A stretch of DNA of 64,000 bases, taken from the NCBI GenBank assembly GCA_001899715.1, contig MKWI01000029.1:62001-126000 (forward strand), read 5' to 3'. Positions 1 to 11,007 of this stretch are shown here, in pieces; within the stretch, counting starts at the first letter, position 1; each line of letters starts with the position of its first letter. The notes under the pieces are model-generated. The model had not been told where the DNA came from. It searched no databases and saw only the letters and a list, made by a program, of their open reading frames with translations. Source of the stretch: Sphingobium sp. 66-54 (GTDB lineage Bacteria; Pseudomonadota; Alphaproteobacteria; Sphingomonadales; Sphingomonadaceae). Made by a program: the position numbers and the translations under genes.

Positions 1-1802
<1,802 letters not shown>

Positions 1803-2020
1803 GCCCAACAACTCCCCTGCTCAACCCTTGGGACGTTTGCCGCCCTTGCCGGTTTTCGGTGGCGGAACGTAAGGCGCACAGCCGCGCCGTCAAGCGGATT
1901 AACGGGGGAAATAGCGCGCGCCCGGCAAAGGAAGCCTGGCTGGCAGCCTTGGAGCGGATCGCCATTCAGGAGATGGTGGGCCGGAGTCGGTGACGACCGA
2001 AGGGCAAAATGGTGGGTTTG

Positions 2021-2070
2021 CGCGCTTCCGGAGCGCAGCGGACTGCCGGTCCGCGAGCCCCGGAAGCGCG
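2021..2070. other. Nested inverted repeat between thiL and hppA
   Basis: A 10-bp outer stem (CGCGCTTCCG at 2021-2030, CGGAAGCGCG at 2061-2070) encloses a second hairpin with arms GCGGAC and GTCCGC and loop TGCCG (2038-2054). It lies 36 bases past the thiL stop on that strand. No T-run follows directly, so it could be a weak terminator, an RNA-stabilising structure or a small mobile repeat. The rest of 1803-2105 shows no gene. Confidence 0.55.
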
Positions 2071-2105
2071 ATTTGCAGGCCGCCAGAACTGAATGTCGAG
2101 CCGCC

Positions 2106-3026
2106 CTAGCCGTGCTCGAACCCCAGTCGCTCGGGCAGATGCACCGCCTTGCCGTCGAGCCGCAGCGACAGCCCTTCGCCCTCCTTGAACCGCCCCACCG
2201 GGATCAGTCCGTGCGGCGGCTCACGGTCGGCCGGCAGCGCCACCAGCAGCACATAATCGTCGCCCGCCGTCGCCGCCGCCAGCCGCGCCTCCACCGACGA
2301 TCCGCGATAGCGCGCATAGGGCTCGGAGAGCGGCACCGTGTCGATCTCCACTGCGCAAGCGCTCGCCCGCGCCATGCGCCGCGCGTCGATGAGCAGGCCG
2401 TCCGACACATCCATCATCGCATGGGTCATCAGCGCGATGGATTGGCCGAGCGTCAGATGGGGCACAGGCACGCGATAGGCGCGGATCAGTTCGGCCGGCT
2501 CCGCCACGCCCTCGGCGAGCATTGCCAGCCCCGCACCGGCATCGCCCACCGGACCGGAGACATAGAGCCGGTCGCCCGGCCGCGCGCCGCTACGCCCCGG
2601 CACCGGCTGGCCCGCCGGCACTTCACCGATGGCGGTCAGCCCCAGCACGCGCGGCGCTCCGGCCGGCAGCCCCACCGTATCGCCGCCGATCAGATGCAGG
2701 CCGAACCGGCCGATTGCCCGCCCCAGCCCGTCGAGAAACGCCGCGTCCCATGCGTCGTCGCCCGCCAGCGTGTAGCTAAGCAAGCAACCGTTGGGCGCCG
2801 CGCCCTTGGCGGCGAGGTCGGAGAGATTGACGGCGGCCAGCTTCCAGCCGACCGTCTCGGGCGGATCATCGGGGCGGAAATGCACGCCCTCCACCATCGT
2901 ATCGCTGGTCAGCACGAGTTGCTGCCCCATGGTGGGCAGCACCGCCACATCGTCCATCAGGTCGCGCGCGGCGGGGTCGGAGACCATCGCGCGCAGGCGG
3001 CGCAGCAGGGCCGCCTCCCCGCTCAT
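2106..3026 (-). CDS. thiL: Thiamine-monophosphate kinase
   Basis: It phosphorylates thiamine monophosphate to thiamine diphosphate using ATP, the last step of cofactor synthesis, in the cytoplasm. The 306 residues match the usual length. Near the N-terminus are the metal-binding DDVAVL segment and LTSDTMVEGVHF, followed by AVNLSDLAAKGAAP and GGDTV, all family landmarks. DVSDGLLIDARRM in the C-terminal half completes the AIRS/PurM-like fold signature. The start codon overlaps the nusB stop (ATGA type, 4 bases), so translation is probably coupled. A nusB-thiL pair is common in alphaproteobacteria. Confidence 0.95.
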   Translation of the reverse strand: MSGEAALLRRLRAMVSDPAARDLMDDVAVLPTMGQQLVLTSDTMVEGVHFRPDDPPETVGWKLAAVNLSDLAAKGAAPNGCLLSYTLAGDDAWDAAFLDGLGRAIGRFGLHLIGGDTVGLPAGAPRVLGLTAIGEVPAGQPVPGRSGARPGDRLYVSGPVGDAGAGLAMLAEGVAEPAELIRAYRVPVPHLTLGQSIALMTHAMMDVSDGLLIDARRMARASACAVEIDTVPLSEPYARYRGSSVEARLAAATAGDDYVLLVALPADREPPHGLIPVGRFKEGEGLSLRLDGKAVHLPERLGFEHG

Positions 3027-3478
3027 GCGGCGGGGCGGACGATCTTGGCGATGGCGTCCAGCAGGCCGTTGACGAACCCCGCCTCGCGCTTGTCGTAGAA
3101 GGCGTGAGCAACATCGACATATTCGCTGATGACGCTGCCGGTCGGCACGTCGACCCGCGCCAGCAGCTCATAGGTGCCCGCGCGCAATATCTGGTGCATC
3201 GGCTTGTCCAGCCGCTCCAGTGACCAGCCCTTGGCCAGCCGTCCGGCGATCAGCCCGTCGATCTCCGCGCACCGGGCGTCCACGCCCTTCACCACATCAT
3301 CGAAGAAGGCCTGCTCGGCGGGGTGGTAGGTCACGTCCTCGATAGTCGCGCCCAGCCGGTGCTGGTGGAACTCGTGCAGCAGCAGCGGCAGCGGCGTCTG
3401 CTCCATGTCGCGCTGATAGAGCGCCTGCACGGCGGCGAGCCGGGCGGCGGAACGGGTCCTGGAACGGGAAGCAGCCAT
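3023..3478 (-). CDS. nusB: Transcription antitermination factor NusB
   Basis: NusB binds boxA RNA with ribosomal protein S10 and supports antitermination on rRNA operons. The 151-residue reading from the ATG at 3478 begins MAASRSRTRSAARLAAVQALYQ, the usual arginine-rich lead into the first helix. An in-frame start 42 bases upstream would add residues not typical of the family, so it was not used. The C-terminal segment ISEYVDVAHAFYDKREAGFVNG is the conserved NusB end. The gene sits 51 bases after hisD and overlaps thiL by 4 bases. Confidence 0.93.
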   Translation of the reverse strand: MAASRSRTRSAARLAAVQALYQRDMEQTPLPLLLHEFHQHRLGATIEDVTYHPAEQAFFDDVVKGVDARCAEIDGLIAGRLAKGWSLERLDKPMHQILRAGTYELLARVDVPTGSVISEYVDVAHAFYDKREAGFVNGLLDAIAKIVRPAA

Positions 3479-3529
3479 GGGTCTGGTCCTTAACGGGTCG
3501 CGCGGCGCTTGTCGAAGCAAGCGCGCGGT

Positions 3530-4822
3530 TTACGAGCGCAGCCGCACCGCCACGCTCTCGGCGTGGGCCGGCAGCCCTTCCGCCTCCGCCAGCGCCAGCG
3601 CGGCCGGGCCGATGGCGCCGAGCGCGCGTGTGTCGAGCTGGAGGAAGCTGGTGCGCTTCATGAAATCGAGCACGGAGAGGCCGGACGAGAAACGCGCCCG
3701 CCGCCCGGTCGGCAGCACATGGTTCGGCCCGGCGACATAATCGCCGATCGCCTCGGGCGTCAGCCGCCCCATGAAAACGGAACCGGCATGGCGCACCGCA
3801 TCGAACAGGGGCTGCGGGTCGTCCACCGCCAGCTCCAGATGCTCGGGCGCGAGCCGGTCGACCAGCGGCATCGCGCTCATCAGGTCGGGGACGAGGATGA
3901 TCGCGCCATTGGCCTCCCAGCTCTGCCGCGCACGCGCGCCCGTCGCCAACCGGCCGAGTTGATCTTCCACCGCCTGCGCCACGGCATCCGCGAATGCCGC
4001 ATCGTCGGTGAACAGGATCGACTGGCTGGTCGGATCGTGCTCGGCCTGGCTGAGCAGGTCGGCCGCGATCCACTCCGGCCGGTTCCGCCCGTCCGCCACC
4101 ACGACGATCTCGGACGGCCCAGCCACCATGTCGATGCCGACCACGCCGTAAACCTGCCGCTTCGCCTCGGCGACCCATGCGTTGCCGGGGCCGACGATCA
4201 CGTCCACCGGCGCGATCCGCTGCGTGCCATAGGCCAACGCCGCGATCGCCTGCGCCCCACCGACGCGCCAGATCTCGGTCACGCCGGCGATGTGCGCGGC
4301 GGCCAGCACCGCCGGGTTGAGCGCGCCGCCCGGCGTGGGCGACATCATGACGATGCGCTCGACCCCCGCAACCTTCGCCGGCAGCACGTTCATCAGCGTC
4401 GAGGAGGGATAGGCCGCCAGCCCGCCCGGCACATAGACGCCCGCCGCCTCCACCGCATTCCACCGCGCGCCCAGCCGCGCGCCCGCCGCATCGGTCCAGC
4501 CGCTGTCGGCCGGCTTCTGCTTTTCGTGATAGGCAGTGATGCGCGCCGCCGCCGTCTCCAGCGCCGTGCGCAGTCCGGCGTCGATTGTCTCATAAGCCTG
4601 CGCGCATTGATCGGCACTGATCGTCCAGCCCTGCGCATCGAGATCGAAGCGGTCGAACCGGCTGGTCAGCGCCGCCAGCGCCGCGTCCCCCTCCGCGCGG
4701 ACCTGCACGATGATCGCGCGCACGGCATCGGCCACGTCCTGATCCGCCTCGCGCCGGGCGTTGACCAGCCGCTCGAACTGCGCCGCGAAATCGCCCGCGC
4801 TCGCGTCCAGCCTAAGCGGCAC
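3530..4822 (-). CDS. hisD: Histidinol dehydrogenase
   Basis: It carries out the last two steps of histidine synthesis, oxidising L-histidinol to L-histidine with NAD+ and a bound zinc ion. The 430 residues fit the family length. Visible landmarks are the [14 protein letters not shown] segment, the NAD-binding region [19 protein letters not shown], and [14 protein letters not shown] with catalytic and metal ligands. PEHLEL and [21 protein letters not shown] follow towards the C-terminus. Its start overlaps the end of hisG by 11 bases, so the two are translated from one message. Finding hisG-hisD-nusB together is a normal alphaproteobacterial arrangement. Confidence 0.96.
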   Translation of the reverse strand: MPLRLDASAGDFAAQFERLVNARREADQDVADAVRAIIVQVRAEGDAALAALTSRFDRFDLDAQGWTISADQCAQAYETIDAGLRTALETAAARITAYHEKQKPADSGWTDAAGARLGARWNAVEAAGVYVPGGLAAYPSSTLMNVLPAKVAGVERIVMMSPTPGGALNPAVLAAAHIAGVTEIWRVGGAQAIAALAYGTQRIAPVDVIVGPGNAWVAEAKRQVYGVVGIDMVAGPSEIVVVADGRNRPEWIAADLLSQAEHDPTSQSILFTDDAAFADAVAQAVEDQLGRLATGARARQSWEANGAIILVPDLMSAMPLVDRLAPEHLELAVDDPQPLFDAVRHAGSVFMGRLTPEAIGDYVAGPNHVLPTGRRARFSSGLSVLDFMKRTSFLQLDTRALGAIGPAALALAEAEGLPAHAESVAVRLRS

Positions 4823-5474
4823 GGCTGGCCTCCACGGCGGCGCGGAACCGCTCGACCATCGGCACGAGTTCGGCCGCGCGCATCTTCATCGCCGCACGGT
4901 TGACGACCAGCCGCGCGGAAATCTCCATGATCGTCGCCGTCTCGACCAGCCCATTGGCCTTGAGCGTGGCGCCGGACGAGACCAGATCGACGATCCGCCG
5001 CGACAGGCCGAGCGAGGGCGCCAGCTCCATCGCACCGTTGAGCTTCACGCACTCGGCCTGGATGCCCTGCCGCTCATAATAAGCGCGGGTGAGGTGCGGA
5101 TATTTGGTGGCGACGCGGACATGGCTCGCCGTGCGCAGGTCGCGACGCGGCGCATCGGCCGGCTCGGCAACCGACAGGCGGCAATGGCCGATGTTCAGGT
5201 CCACCGGCGCATACAGCTCGGAATAATCGAACTCGGCGATCACGTCCGAGCCGACGATGCCGATCTGCGCCGCGCCATGCGCGACGAAGGTCGCCACGTC
5301 GAACGCTCGCACGCGGATGATCGAGAGCCCCTCGACATTGGTCGCGAAGCGGAGCGCGCGGCTTTCCTTCTTGTGGAACTCCGCCTCCGGTTCGATGCCG
5401 GCGCGCGCCAGCAGCGGCAGCGCCTCGTCGAGGATGCGTCCCTTGGGAATGGCAAAGATGATCGGCCGCGTCAT
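4812..5474 (-). CDS. hisG: ATP phosphoribosyltransferase, catalytic subunit
   Basis: HisG joins ATP and phosphoribosyl pyrophosphate to make phosphoribosyl-ATP, the first and regulated step of histidine synthesis. The start at 5474 gives 220 residues beginning [20 protein letters not shown], the typical opening; an upstream start would add 13 unsupported residues. The length is that of the short HisG form, which lacks the C-terminal regulatory domain and usually needs HisZ; no hisZ is in this window. The segment [14 protein letters not shown] is the phosphate-binding end of the active site. It overlaps hisD downstream. Confidence 0.95.
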   Translation of the reverse strand: MTRPIIFAIPKGRILDEALPLLARAGIEPEAEFHKKESRALRFATNVEGLSIIRVRAFDVATFVAHGAAQIGIVGSDVIAEFDYSELYAPVDLNIGHCRLSVAEPADAPRRDLRTASHVRVATKYPHLTRAYYERQGIQAECVKLNGAMELAPSLGLSRRIVDLVSSGATLKANGLVETATIMEISARLVVNRAAMKMRAAELVPMVERFRAAVEASRAA

Positions 5475-5532
5475 GATGCGCCGCGCCTTAAGGCTTCGCA
5501 CGAAAAAGGGCAATGCGCCGTCACGCGAGGCC

Positions 5533-5562
5533 CGCCCCGGAACGATCCCCCGCTCCGGGGCG
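5533..5562. promoter_or_regulatory. GC-rich hairpin in the hisG leader / upstream of the 25-aa gene
   Basis: A 9-bp perfect stem (CGCCCCGGA at 5533-5541, TCCGGGGCG at 5554-5562) has a 12-base loop and is followed on the plus strand by TTT. It sits about 60 bases upstream of hisG on one strand and about 30 bases upstream of the small plus-strand gene on the other. It may act in the hisG leader or as a weak terminator; the sequence does not decide. Confidence 0.4.
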
Positions 5563-5594
5563 TTTCAGTCTCGTCACGACAGGAGGACGCACGC

Positions 5595-5672
5595 ATGGGT
5601 AAAGGCATATTGCTCTGGCTGATCGGCGTGCCGATCCCCGTCATCATCATCCTGTGGTTACTGTTCCGCTGA
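5595..5672 (+). CDS. 25-residue single-helix membrane protein
   Basis: This short frame encodes MGKGILLWLIGVPIPVIIIL followed by WLLFR. It is one hydrophobic helix with a lysine at the N-terminus and an arginine at the very end, as in small bacterial inner-membrane proteins. A strong ribosome-binding site (AGGAGGA at 5581-5587) lies at proper distance before the ATG. I recall near-identical small proteins (GVPIPxxIxLWL) in other proteobacterial genomes, but no function that I know of. It is placed between divergent hisG and convergent purA, so it is its own transcription unit. Confidence 0.75.
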   Translation: MGKGILLWLIGVPIPVIIILWLLFR

Positions 5673-5720
5673 AGCCCGGCACACCGTGCTCCTGCTTTCG
5701 CAGAAGCACTGGACCGGCCC

Positions 5721-7010
5721 TCAATCCTCGAACGGATCGCGCACCAATATCGTATCGTCGCGCTCGGGTGAGGTGGAGACGCTGGCCACCGGGCACTCGA
5801 TCAGCTCCTCGATGCGGCGGATATATTTGATCGCCTGCGCCGGCAGGTCGGCCCAGCTCCGCGCGCCGACGGTGGTGCCCTGCCAGCCCTCCATCTCCTC
5901 GTAGACGGGCTCGACCGCTGCCTGGTCCGCCGCATGGGCCGGCAGATAGTCGATGATCTCGCCGTTCAGCCGGTAGCCGGTGCAGATGCGGATCGTCTCG
6001 AACCCGTCCAGCACGTCGATCTTGGTGAGCGCGATGCCGGTGACGCCGGAGAGCGCACAGGTCTGGCGCACCAGCACTGCGTCGAACCAGCCGCAGCGCC
6101 GCTTGCGCGCCGTCACCGTGCCGAACTCGTGGCCGCGCGTGCCCAGCCGCTCGCCAATCTCGTCATCCAGCTCGGTCGGGAACGGCCCGGAGCCGACGCG
6201 CGTCGTGTAAGCCTTGACGATGCCGAGCACGAAACCGGCCGAATTCGGCCCCAGTCCCGAGCCGGAGGCGATCGTGCCGCTCACCGTGTTGGACGAGGTG
6301 ACGAACGGATAGGTGCCGTGGTCCACGTCCAGTAGCACGCCCTGCGCGCCTTCGAACAGGATGCGCTTGCCGGCCTTGCGCACGTCGCGCAGCCGCTTCC
6401 ACACCGGCTCGGCGAACTGGAGCACGAAGGGGGCAATCTCGCGCAATTCGGCAATCAGCTTGGCACGGTCGATCGGCGGCTCGCCAAAGCCGGCGCGCAG
6501 CGCGTCATGATGGGCACAGAGGCGATCGAGCTGCGGCTCCAGCGCATCGAGATGGGCGAGATCGCACACGCGGATCGCGCGGCGGCCCACCTTGTCCTCA
6601 TAGGCGGGGCCGATGCCGCGTCCGGTGGTACCGATCTTGCCCTTGCCCGCCGCCGTTTCGCGCAGCGCATCGAGATCGCGGTGGATGGGGAGGATCAGCG
6701 GGCAGTTGTCCGCCACCGCGAAATTATCGCGCGTGACGTTGACGCCCTGCCCCTCCAGCTTCCCGATCTCGGCCTTGAGCGCCCACGGATCGAGCACCAC
6801 GCCGTTGCCGATGATGGAGAGCGTGCCGGTGACGATGCCGGAGGGGACGAGGCTGATCTTGTAGGTCTGCCCGTCCACCACCAGCGTGTGTCCGGCATTG
6901 TGGCCGCCCTGGAAGCGCACCACGCAGTCGGCGCGGCTGGCCAGCCAGTCGACGATCTTGCCCTTGCCCTCATCGCCCCACTGGGCGCCGATCACGGTAA
7001 CATTTGCCAT
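5721..7010 (-). CDS. purA: Adenylosuccinate synthetase
   Basis: It couples IMP and aspartate with GTP hydrolysis to form adenylosuccinate, the first committed step to AMP. From the ATG at 7010 the protein has 429 residues and begins [20 protein letters not shown], whose GDEGKGK is the GTP/IMP-binding loop. Further signatures are [52 protein letters not shown] and TKIDVLDG near the base-recognition site. An alternative start 72 bases upstream was set aside because it precedes the universal family start. It is monocistronic here and convergent with the 25-residue gene. Confidence 0.97.
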   Translation of the reverse strand: MANVTVIGAQWGDEGKGKIVDWLASRADCVVRFQGGHNAGHTLVVDGQTYKISLVPSGIVTGTLSIIGNGVVLDPWALKAEIGKLEGQGVNVTRDNFAVADNCPLILPIHRDLDALRETAAGKGKIGTTGRGIGPAYEDKVGRRAIRVCDLAHLDALEPQLDRLCAHHDALRAGFGEPPIDRAKLIAELREIAPFVLQFAEPVWKRLRDVRKAGKRILFEGAQGVLLDVDHGTYPFVTSSNTVSGTIASGSGLGPNSAGFVLGIVKAYTTRVGSGPFPTELDDEIGERLGTRGHEFGTVTARKRRCGWFDAVLVRQTCALSGVTGIALTKIDVLDGFETIRICTGYRLNGEIIDYLPAHAADQAAVEPVYEEMEGWQGTTVGARSWADLPAQAIKYIRRIEELIECPVASVSTSPERDDTILVRDPFED

Positions 7011-7290
7011 GGATACATGTCTCCGCCCTGCCGAGCGGATCCGGACCACCCTTCGACAGGACTCGATGGTCGGATTGAACACGCAGAGCGCAGGGCGCCC
7101 CGGTTCGCCGGCCGGTTAGCCGGGGGCGCCGAGTCAAGTCAAGGCATGAGGCATGGCCGGCGGGAACGGCCGCCAACGGATCGTCCTCCACGGCTATCCG
7201 CAATTGTGCGGATTTCGGCCCCGCGTGCAAAGCATATAGGCTCCGCGCCGCCATGCGGTTATGGTTGACCGTGGATCAATGGAGAGAAGC

Positions 7291-7650
7291 ATGATGCGCC
7301 TGCTTGTTATCAGCACGACTTTGCTTGCCCTCGCCGGATGCAGCCCGGCTCAGCAGGCGCCCGACAATAATGCCGCTGCGGTCGATACGGCCGCGAACGC
7401 CGCCAACGATACCGAGGCGGTCAATTATATCGCGGAAATCAATAATATGTCGGATACCGAGCAGCAAGGCGTGTTCCTGCGCGCCATCCGCGATGCGGAC
7501 ATCCCCTGCCGGGATGTCACCAAGGTCGAGCGGATCGAGGGGCAAGGTGGCGTGCCGACCTGGCGCGCGCAATGCGAGCAAGGCGCCCAGCATCTGATCG
7601 AGGTGCTGCCGGACGGCTCGGCCAAGGTCATCAGCCGCACCACGCCCTGA
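7291..7650 (+). CDS. Small lipoprotein of unknown function
   Basis: The 119 residues start MMRLLVISTTLLALAGCS, a lipoprotein signal peptide with lipobox LAGC and the acylated cysteine at residue 17. The mature part has an Asn/Ala-rich linker (NNAAAVDTAANAANDTEAVN) and then a compact domain with two further cysteines (PCRDV and QCEQG) that could form a disulfide. I chose the ATG at 7291 because GGAGAG lies 5 bases upstream; earlier starts would bury the signal peptide. I do not recognise a named family. A GC-rich hairpin (7663-7679) separates it from the convergent mnmA. Confidence 0.8.
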   Translation: MMRLLVISTTLLALAGCSPAQQAPDNNAAAVDTAANAANDTEAVNYIAEINNMSDTEQQGVFLRAIRDADIPCRDVTKVERIEGQGGVPTWRAQCEQGAQHLIEVLPDGSAKVISRTTP

Positions 7651-7684
7651 TCGGTCGCCCGAGGCCGCCGCGCGCGGCCCGGCT

Positions 7685-8788
7685 TCACGCCAGCATCGCC
7701 TCCGCGCTTTCCGTTTCGGCGATCCAGCCGCCACCGAGCACCCGCTCGCCGGCGTAGAGCACGGCCGCCTGCCCCGGCGCCACGCCCAGCTCCGGCGCAT
7801 CGAACAGCAGCCGCGCACCCTCCAGCCGTGCCGGGACGGGCCGCGCCATCGAGCGCACCTTGGCGGTGAGCGGACCGGCATGGTCGCTCCCCAGCCAGTT
7901 CATCTCCTTCAGCCGCGCCGCGCGCACCGCCAGCGCGGCGCGCGGCCCCACGATCACCCGCCGCGTCTCAGCCTCCAGCCGCACAACATAGAGCGGATCG
8001 GCCTGCCCGCCGATCTCCAGCCCCCGCCGCTGGCCGACCGTATAATGGATGAGGCCCTTGTGCGTGCCGAGCACCCGCCCGTCGACATGGACGATCTCGC
8101 CCACATCGTCCGCCTCCGGCCGTACTTTGCGGACCACCGCCGCATAGTCGCCATCGGGCACGAAGCAGATATCCTGGCTGTCCGGCTTCATCGCCACCCG
8201 CAGCCCCAGATCGGCGGCGATCGCGCGGACTGCCGGCTTCTCCATCCCACCCAGCGGAAAGCGCAGATAGTCGAGCTGCGCCGGCGTGGTCGCGAACAGG
8301 AAGTAGCTCTGGTCGCGCGCCGGATCGACCGCGCGGTGCAGCTCCGCCCCAGCCGCGCCCATTACCCGGCGGACATAATGGCCAGTCGCAAGGCAATCCG
8401 CGCCAAGGTCGCGCGCCAGCGAGAACAGGTCGGTGAACTTGACGCCCATATTGCAGCGCACGCAGGGGATAGGCGTGCGCCCGGCGAGATATTCGTCGGC
8501 AAAGCCCTCAATCACCGATTCGCGGAAGCGGCTTTCATAATCAAAGACATAATGGGCGATGCCGAGCGAATCGGCGACCGCGCGGGCATCGCGAATATCC
8601 TGCCCGGCGCAGCAGCTTCCCTTGCGGCCGACCGCCGCGCCGTGATCGTAAAGCTGGAGCGTCACGCCGATCGTCTCGGCGCCCGAGCGCGCCGCCAATG
8701 CGGCGACCACGCTCGAATCGACGCCGCCCGACATGGCGACGACGATCCGCTTTCCGCGCGTTTCCCCAAGCTGAAACAGGTCTTCCAT
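7685..8788 (-). CDS. mnmA: tRNA-specific 2-thiouridylase
   Basis: MnmA activates U34 of Lys, Glu and Gln tRNAs with ATP and inserts sulfur delivered by the Tus relay or IscS. The 367-residue chain opens with the PP-loop [16 protein letters not shown]. The catalytic cysteines are in [12 protein letters not shown] and in [10 protein letters not shown], both at expected places. [14 protein letters not shown] marks the central domain, and the C-terminal beta-barrel is present. The gene stands alone, with about 700 bases upstream before sciP on the other strand. Confidence 0.95.
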   Translation of the reverse strand: MEDLFQLGETRGKRIVVAMSGGVDSSVVAALAARSGAETIGVTLQLYDHGAAVGRKGSCCAGQDIRDARAVADSLGIAHYVFDYESRFRESVIEGFADEYLAGRTPIPCVRCNMGVKFTDLFSLARDLGADCLATGHYVRRVMGAAGAELHRAVDPARDQSYFLFATTPAQLDYLRFPLGGMEKPAVRAIAADLGLRVAMKPDSQDICFVPDGDYAAVVRKVRPEADDVGEIVHVDGRVLGTHKGLIHYTVGQRRGLEIGGQADPLYVVRLEAETRRVIVGPRAALAVRAARLKEMNWLGSDHAGPLTAKVRSMARPVPARLEGARLLFDAPELGVAPGQAAVLYAGERVLGGGWIAETESAEAMLA

Positions 8789-9084
8789 TCGCCGTCCTAT
8801 AGGAGCCCGCGCGGCAATGAGCCAGTGCGCCGGTAATGCTTACCGAGCGCCCGTACGCGAAGCCGTTCTCCGCTCCCGGCTTTCCTTCAGAGCTTCCCCG
8901 CCGACGCTGAAACAGTCCCTCGCCTTCAGGGCAAAAAGTTGCGGCGAGGACCATATTGGGACGGTTTTTAGTTAGCGTTTCCTTGCCAGACCCCGACGCT
9001 CCTTAACCGCCGGATAACTCCGCCTAACAGCCTGTCACCACGGCCTTTACTCCCGCTTATCCTTTCGCTGCTACCACCCTCGCC

Positions 9085-9423
9085 ATGGATATGAATGCCG
9101 TCCCCGAGGAACTGGGTCTGCCGCTCAACATGGCGGGCGGGCATGGCACGCGGATCCCCGATCTGCCGCTGCTTCTCGCCATCCATGCCGCGCGTCAGGA
9201 AACCGGAGAGACGGCGCGGATCGTGCGGGAAGGGCGCCAGACGGCAGCGCTCGGTGACGAGCCATCACGCCTCACGCTGATTTTCGGCAGCCGGCCGGCC
9301 AACGCGGCGATCCGCCGCAAGGCATCCGGCGCATTCAATGCACGGGTCGCAGCACATTTATCCACTGAATCAATGATAAAGGACCAGTTTACTCTGGCGG
9401 TTAGCCAAGGGGAAAAGCTTTGA
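9085..9423 (+). CDS. Possible protein of unknown function upstream of sciP
   Basis: A 112-codon open frame starts MDMNAVPEELGLPLNMAGGH and shows GC-rich third positions for its first two thirds, which fits coding sequence. Its stop falls 60 bases before sciP. I recognise no domain, there is no clear ribosome-binding site, and frames on the other strand are also open here, so the call is uncertain. The stretch 8789-9084 before it shows no gene; it should hold the mnmA promoter. Confidence 0.35.
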   Translation: MDMNAVPEELGLPLNMAGGHGTRIPDLPLLLAIHAARQETGETARIVREGRQTAALGDEPSRLTLIFGSRPANAAIRRKASGAFNARVAAHLSTESMIKDQFTLAVSQGEKL

Positions 9424-9482
9424 TGGCACGGTCTGCGGAACGCGCATTTCGAGCTGGCTCCCCTTCGGCGAATGAGGAAGAA

Positions 9483-9782
9483 ATGATAGAAAACCAGAAA
9501 ATCCGTCCCTCTCAGGTCGTCGGCCCCCTCGGAGAACCGCTCACCCTCGAGTCCCTGCCGCCGTCCGGCACCACGCGCTGGGTCGTGCGCCGCAAGGCGG
9601 AGGTAGTGGCGGCCGTTAACGGTGGCCTGCTGACCGTGGACGAAGCCTGCGAGCGCTACTCGCTCACCCTGGAGGAATTCGCGAGCTGGCAGCGCGCGGT
9701 CGATCGCTCCGGCATGCCGGGCCTGCGCGTCACGCGCATCCAGCACTATAAGTCGCTTTACGAGCGCCAGCAGCGGTACTGA
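9483..9782 (+). CDS. sciP: CtrA inhibitor SciP (DUF1153 family)
   Basis: SciP is a small helix-turn-helix protein that, in Caulobacter, binds the master cell-cycle regulator CtrA and blocks recruitment of RNA polymerase. The 99 residues contain the family core: VVGPLGEPLTLESLPP, then TTRWVVRRKAEVVAAVNGG, LLTVDEACERYSLTLEEFAS and WQRAVDRSGMPGLRVTRIQ. I chose the ATG at 9483 (MIENQKIRPSQVVG), preceded by GAGG; the longer frame from 9420 adds a tail unlike the family. I saw no clear TTAA-N7-TTAA CtrA box upstream. A strong terminator follows directly. Confidence 0.92.
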   Translation: MIENQKIRPSQVVGPLGEPLTLESLPPSGTTRWVVRRKAEVVAAVNGGLLTVDEACERYSLTLEEFASWQRAVDRSGMPGLRVTRIQHYKSLYERQQRY

Positions 9783-9804
9783 CCCCTTCTGACCTTCCCA
9801 CAGC

Positions 9805-9838
9805 GGGCGGGTGCTCCCGGAGCGCCCGCCCTTTTTTT
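9805..9838 (+). terminator. Rho-independent terminator after sciP
   Basis: A long GC-rich stem pairs GGGCGG at 9805-9810 with CCGCCC at 9826-9831, extended inward by GCTC/GAGC around a three-base loop. A run of seven T follows at 9832-9838. It lies 23 bases past the sciP stop. Confidence 0.9.
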
Positions 9839-9936
9839 GCGCCTTGCCTTCGCCCAACTCGATCAAAGCCGCTCGAAATCGGCTGCCGCCTGTGCAATGG
9901 CGGAACCATAACCGAACGAGTGAGACAGGAGGGGAT

Positions 9937-10893
9937 ATGCCGCGCGTCGCCGTGACTTTTCCATATTTCGATTTCTTCCCGGAGCTGCGCGCGGAGCTGT
10001 CCGCCCAATATCCCGGTACCAAATTCCCCGATCACCGCCGCGTGCTGGAAGGCGAGGAGCTGGCCGAGTATCTGCAAGGCTATGATACGGCGGTGATCGG
10101 CGTGCAGCGCTACAGCGAGGACGTGCTGCGCGCCTGCCCGGACCTTAAGGTCATCTCGCTCTGCTCGGCCGGCGTCGACCATATCGACCCGGCGCTGCTC
10201 AAGAAATACGGCATCAAGATGTGGTGGCAGGCAGGGATCAACCGCGTCTCCGTCTCGGAGCTGACCGTTTCCTACATGGTGATGGCGCTGCGCCGACTGC
10301 ACGAATTCTCCTCCATTCTGCGCGCCGGCCAATGGGGCGGCCCCATCGGCTTCGGCACCGATCTGCGCGGCAAGACAGTAGGCGTGCATGGCGTCGGCCA
10401 TATCGGCAAGGCGGTGATCGAGTTGCTTCAGGGCTACAAAGTCAACATCCTCGCCTGCGATCGCGTGGATATTTCCGAGTTCGCCAACCAGTTCGACAAT
10501 GTCGAGGTGGTGAGCGCGCAGGAGATGTGGGCGCGCTCGGACGTGGTGACGCTGCACCTCTCGAAGAACAAGACGACCATCGGCCTCTATGACGCCGCCG
10601 TGCTGGACCAGATCAAGCCCGGCGCCGTCATCATCAACTGCGCGCGCGGCGGCATGTTCGACGAGGACGCGCTGGCGCAGCGGCTGGAGAGCGGCCACAT
10701 CGCCGCCGCCGCCTTTGACGTGTTCGCCATGGAGCCGGCCAACGGCAACCGGCTGCTGGACATCCCCACCTTCTTCGCCTCGCCCCACATCGGCGCCACC
10801 ACCCGCGAATCCTGGGGCGCGATGCTGCGCTCGGGCATGTACGGCATCGAGCACGCCTACGAACCCGAGCCGGGCGTCTATCCGTTCGACTAG
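9937..10893 (+). CDS. D-isomer-specific 2-hydroxyacid dehydrogenase
   Basis: Enzymes of this family reduce 2-keto acids with NAD(P)H or run the reverse oxidation. The 318 residues show the nucleotide-binding fold motif VGVHGVGHIGKAVIELL near residue 150, the substrate region CSAGVDHIDPALL, the active-site stretch GAVIINCARGGMFDEDAL and the C-terminal SPHIGATTRESW, where the catalytic histidine lies. The ATG at 9937 follows AGGAGGGG, a very strong ribosome-binding site. The true substrate cannot be told from sequence; D-lactate, hydroxypyruvate or phosphoglycerate-like acids are possible. It stands as a single-gene unit. Confidence 0.9.
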   Translation: MPRVAVTFPYFDFFPELRAELSAQYPGTKFPDHRRVLEGEELAEYLQGYDTAVIGVQRYSEDVLRACPDLKVISLCSAGVDHIDPALLKKYGIKMWWQAGINRVSVSELTVSYMVMALRRLHEFSSILRAGQWGGPIGFGTDLRGKTVGVHGVGHIGKAVIELLQGYKVNILACDRVDISEFANQFDNVEVVSAQEMWARSDVVTLHLSKNKTTIGLYDAAVLDQIKPGAVIINCARGGMFDEDALAQRLESGHIAAAAFDVFAMEPANGNRLLDIPTFFASPHIGATTRESWGAMLRSGMYGIEHAYEPEPGVYPFD

Positions 10894-11007
10894 GGAGGAC
10901 GGCGGAGACGCCTTCATATGTCCTCGGCGTGCTCCCGCGAAAGCAAGAGCCGGGGCACGGGGTCTTGCCATCGAGGTTGCGCAACGGTCCGCTTGCCGCG
11001 CGTGCCC

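Noticed and set aside
3509..4903. 464-codon plus-strand frame
   Set aside because: Antisense of hisD; no motif, low-complexity Arg/His/Gln composition.
9400..9482. CtrA box upstream of sciP
   Set aside because: Single TTAA-like half sites occur in the region (for example near 9003) but no TTAA-N7-TTAA pair was found.
9195..10022. 275-codon minus-strand frame across sciP
   Set aside because: It is antisense to sciP and to the dehydrogenase start, both firmly recognised.
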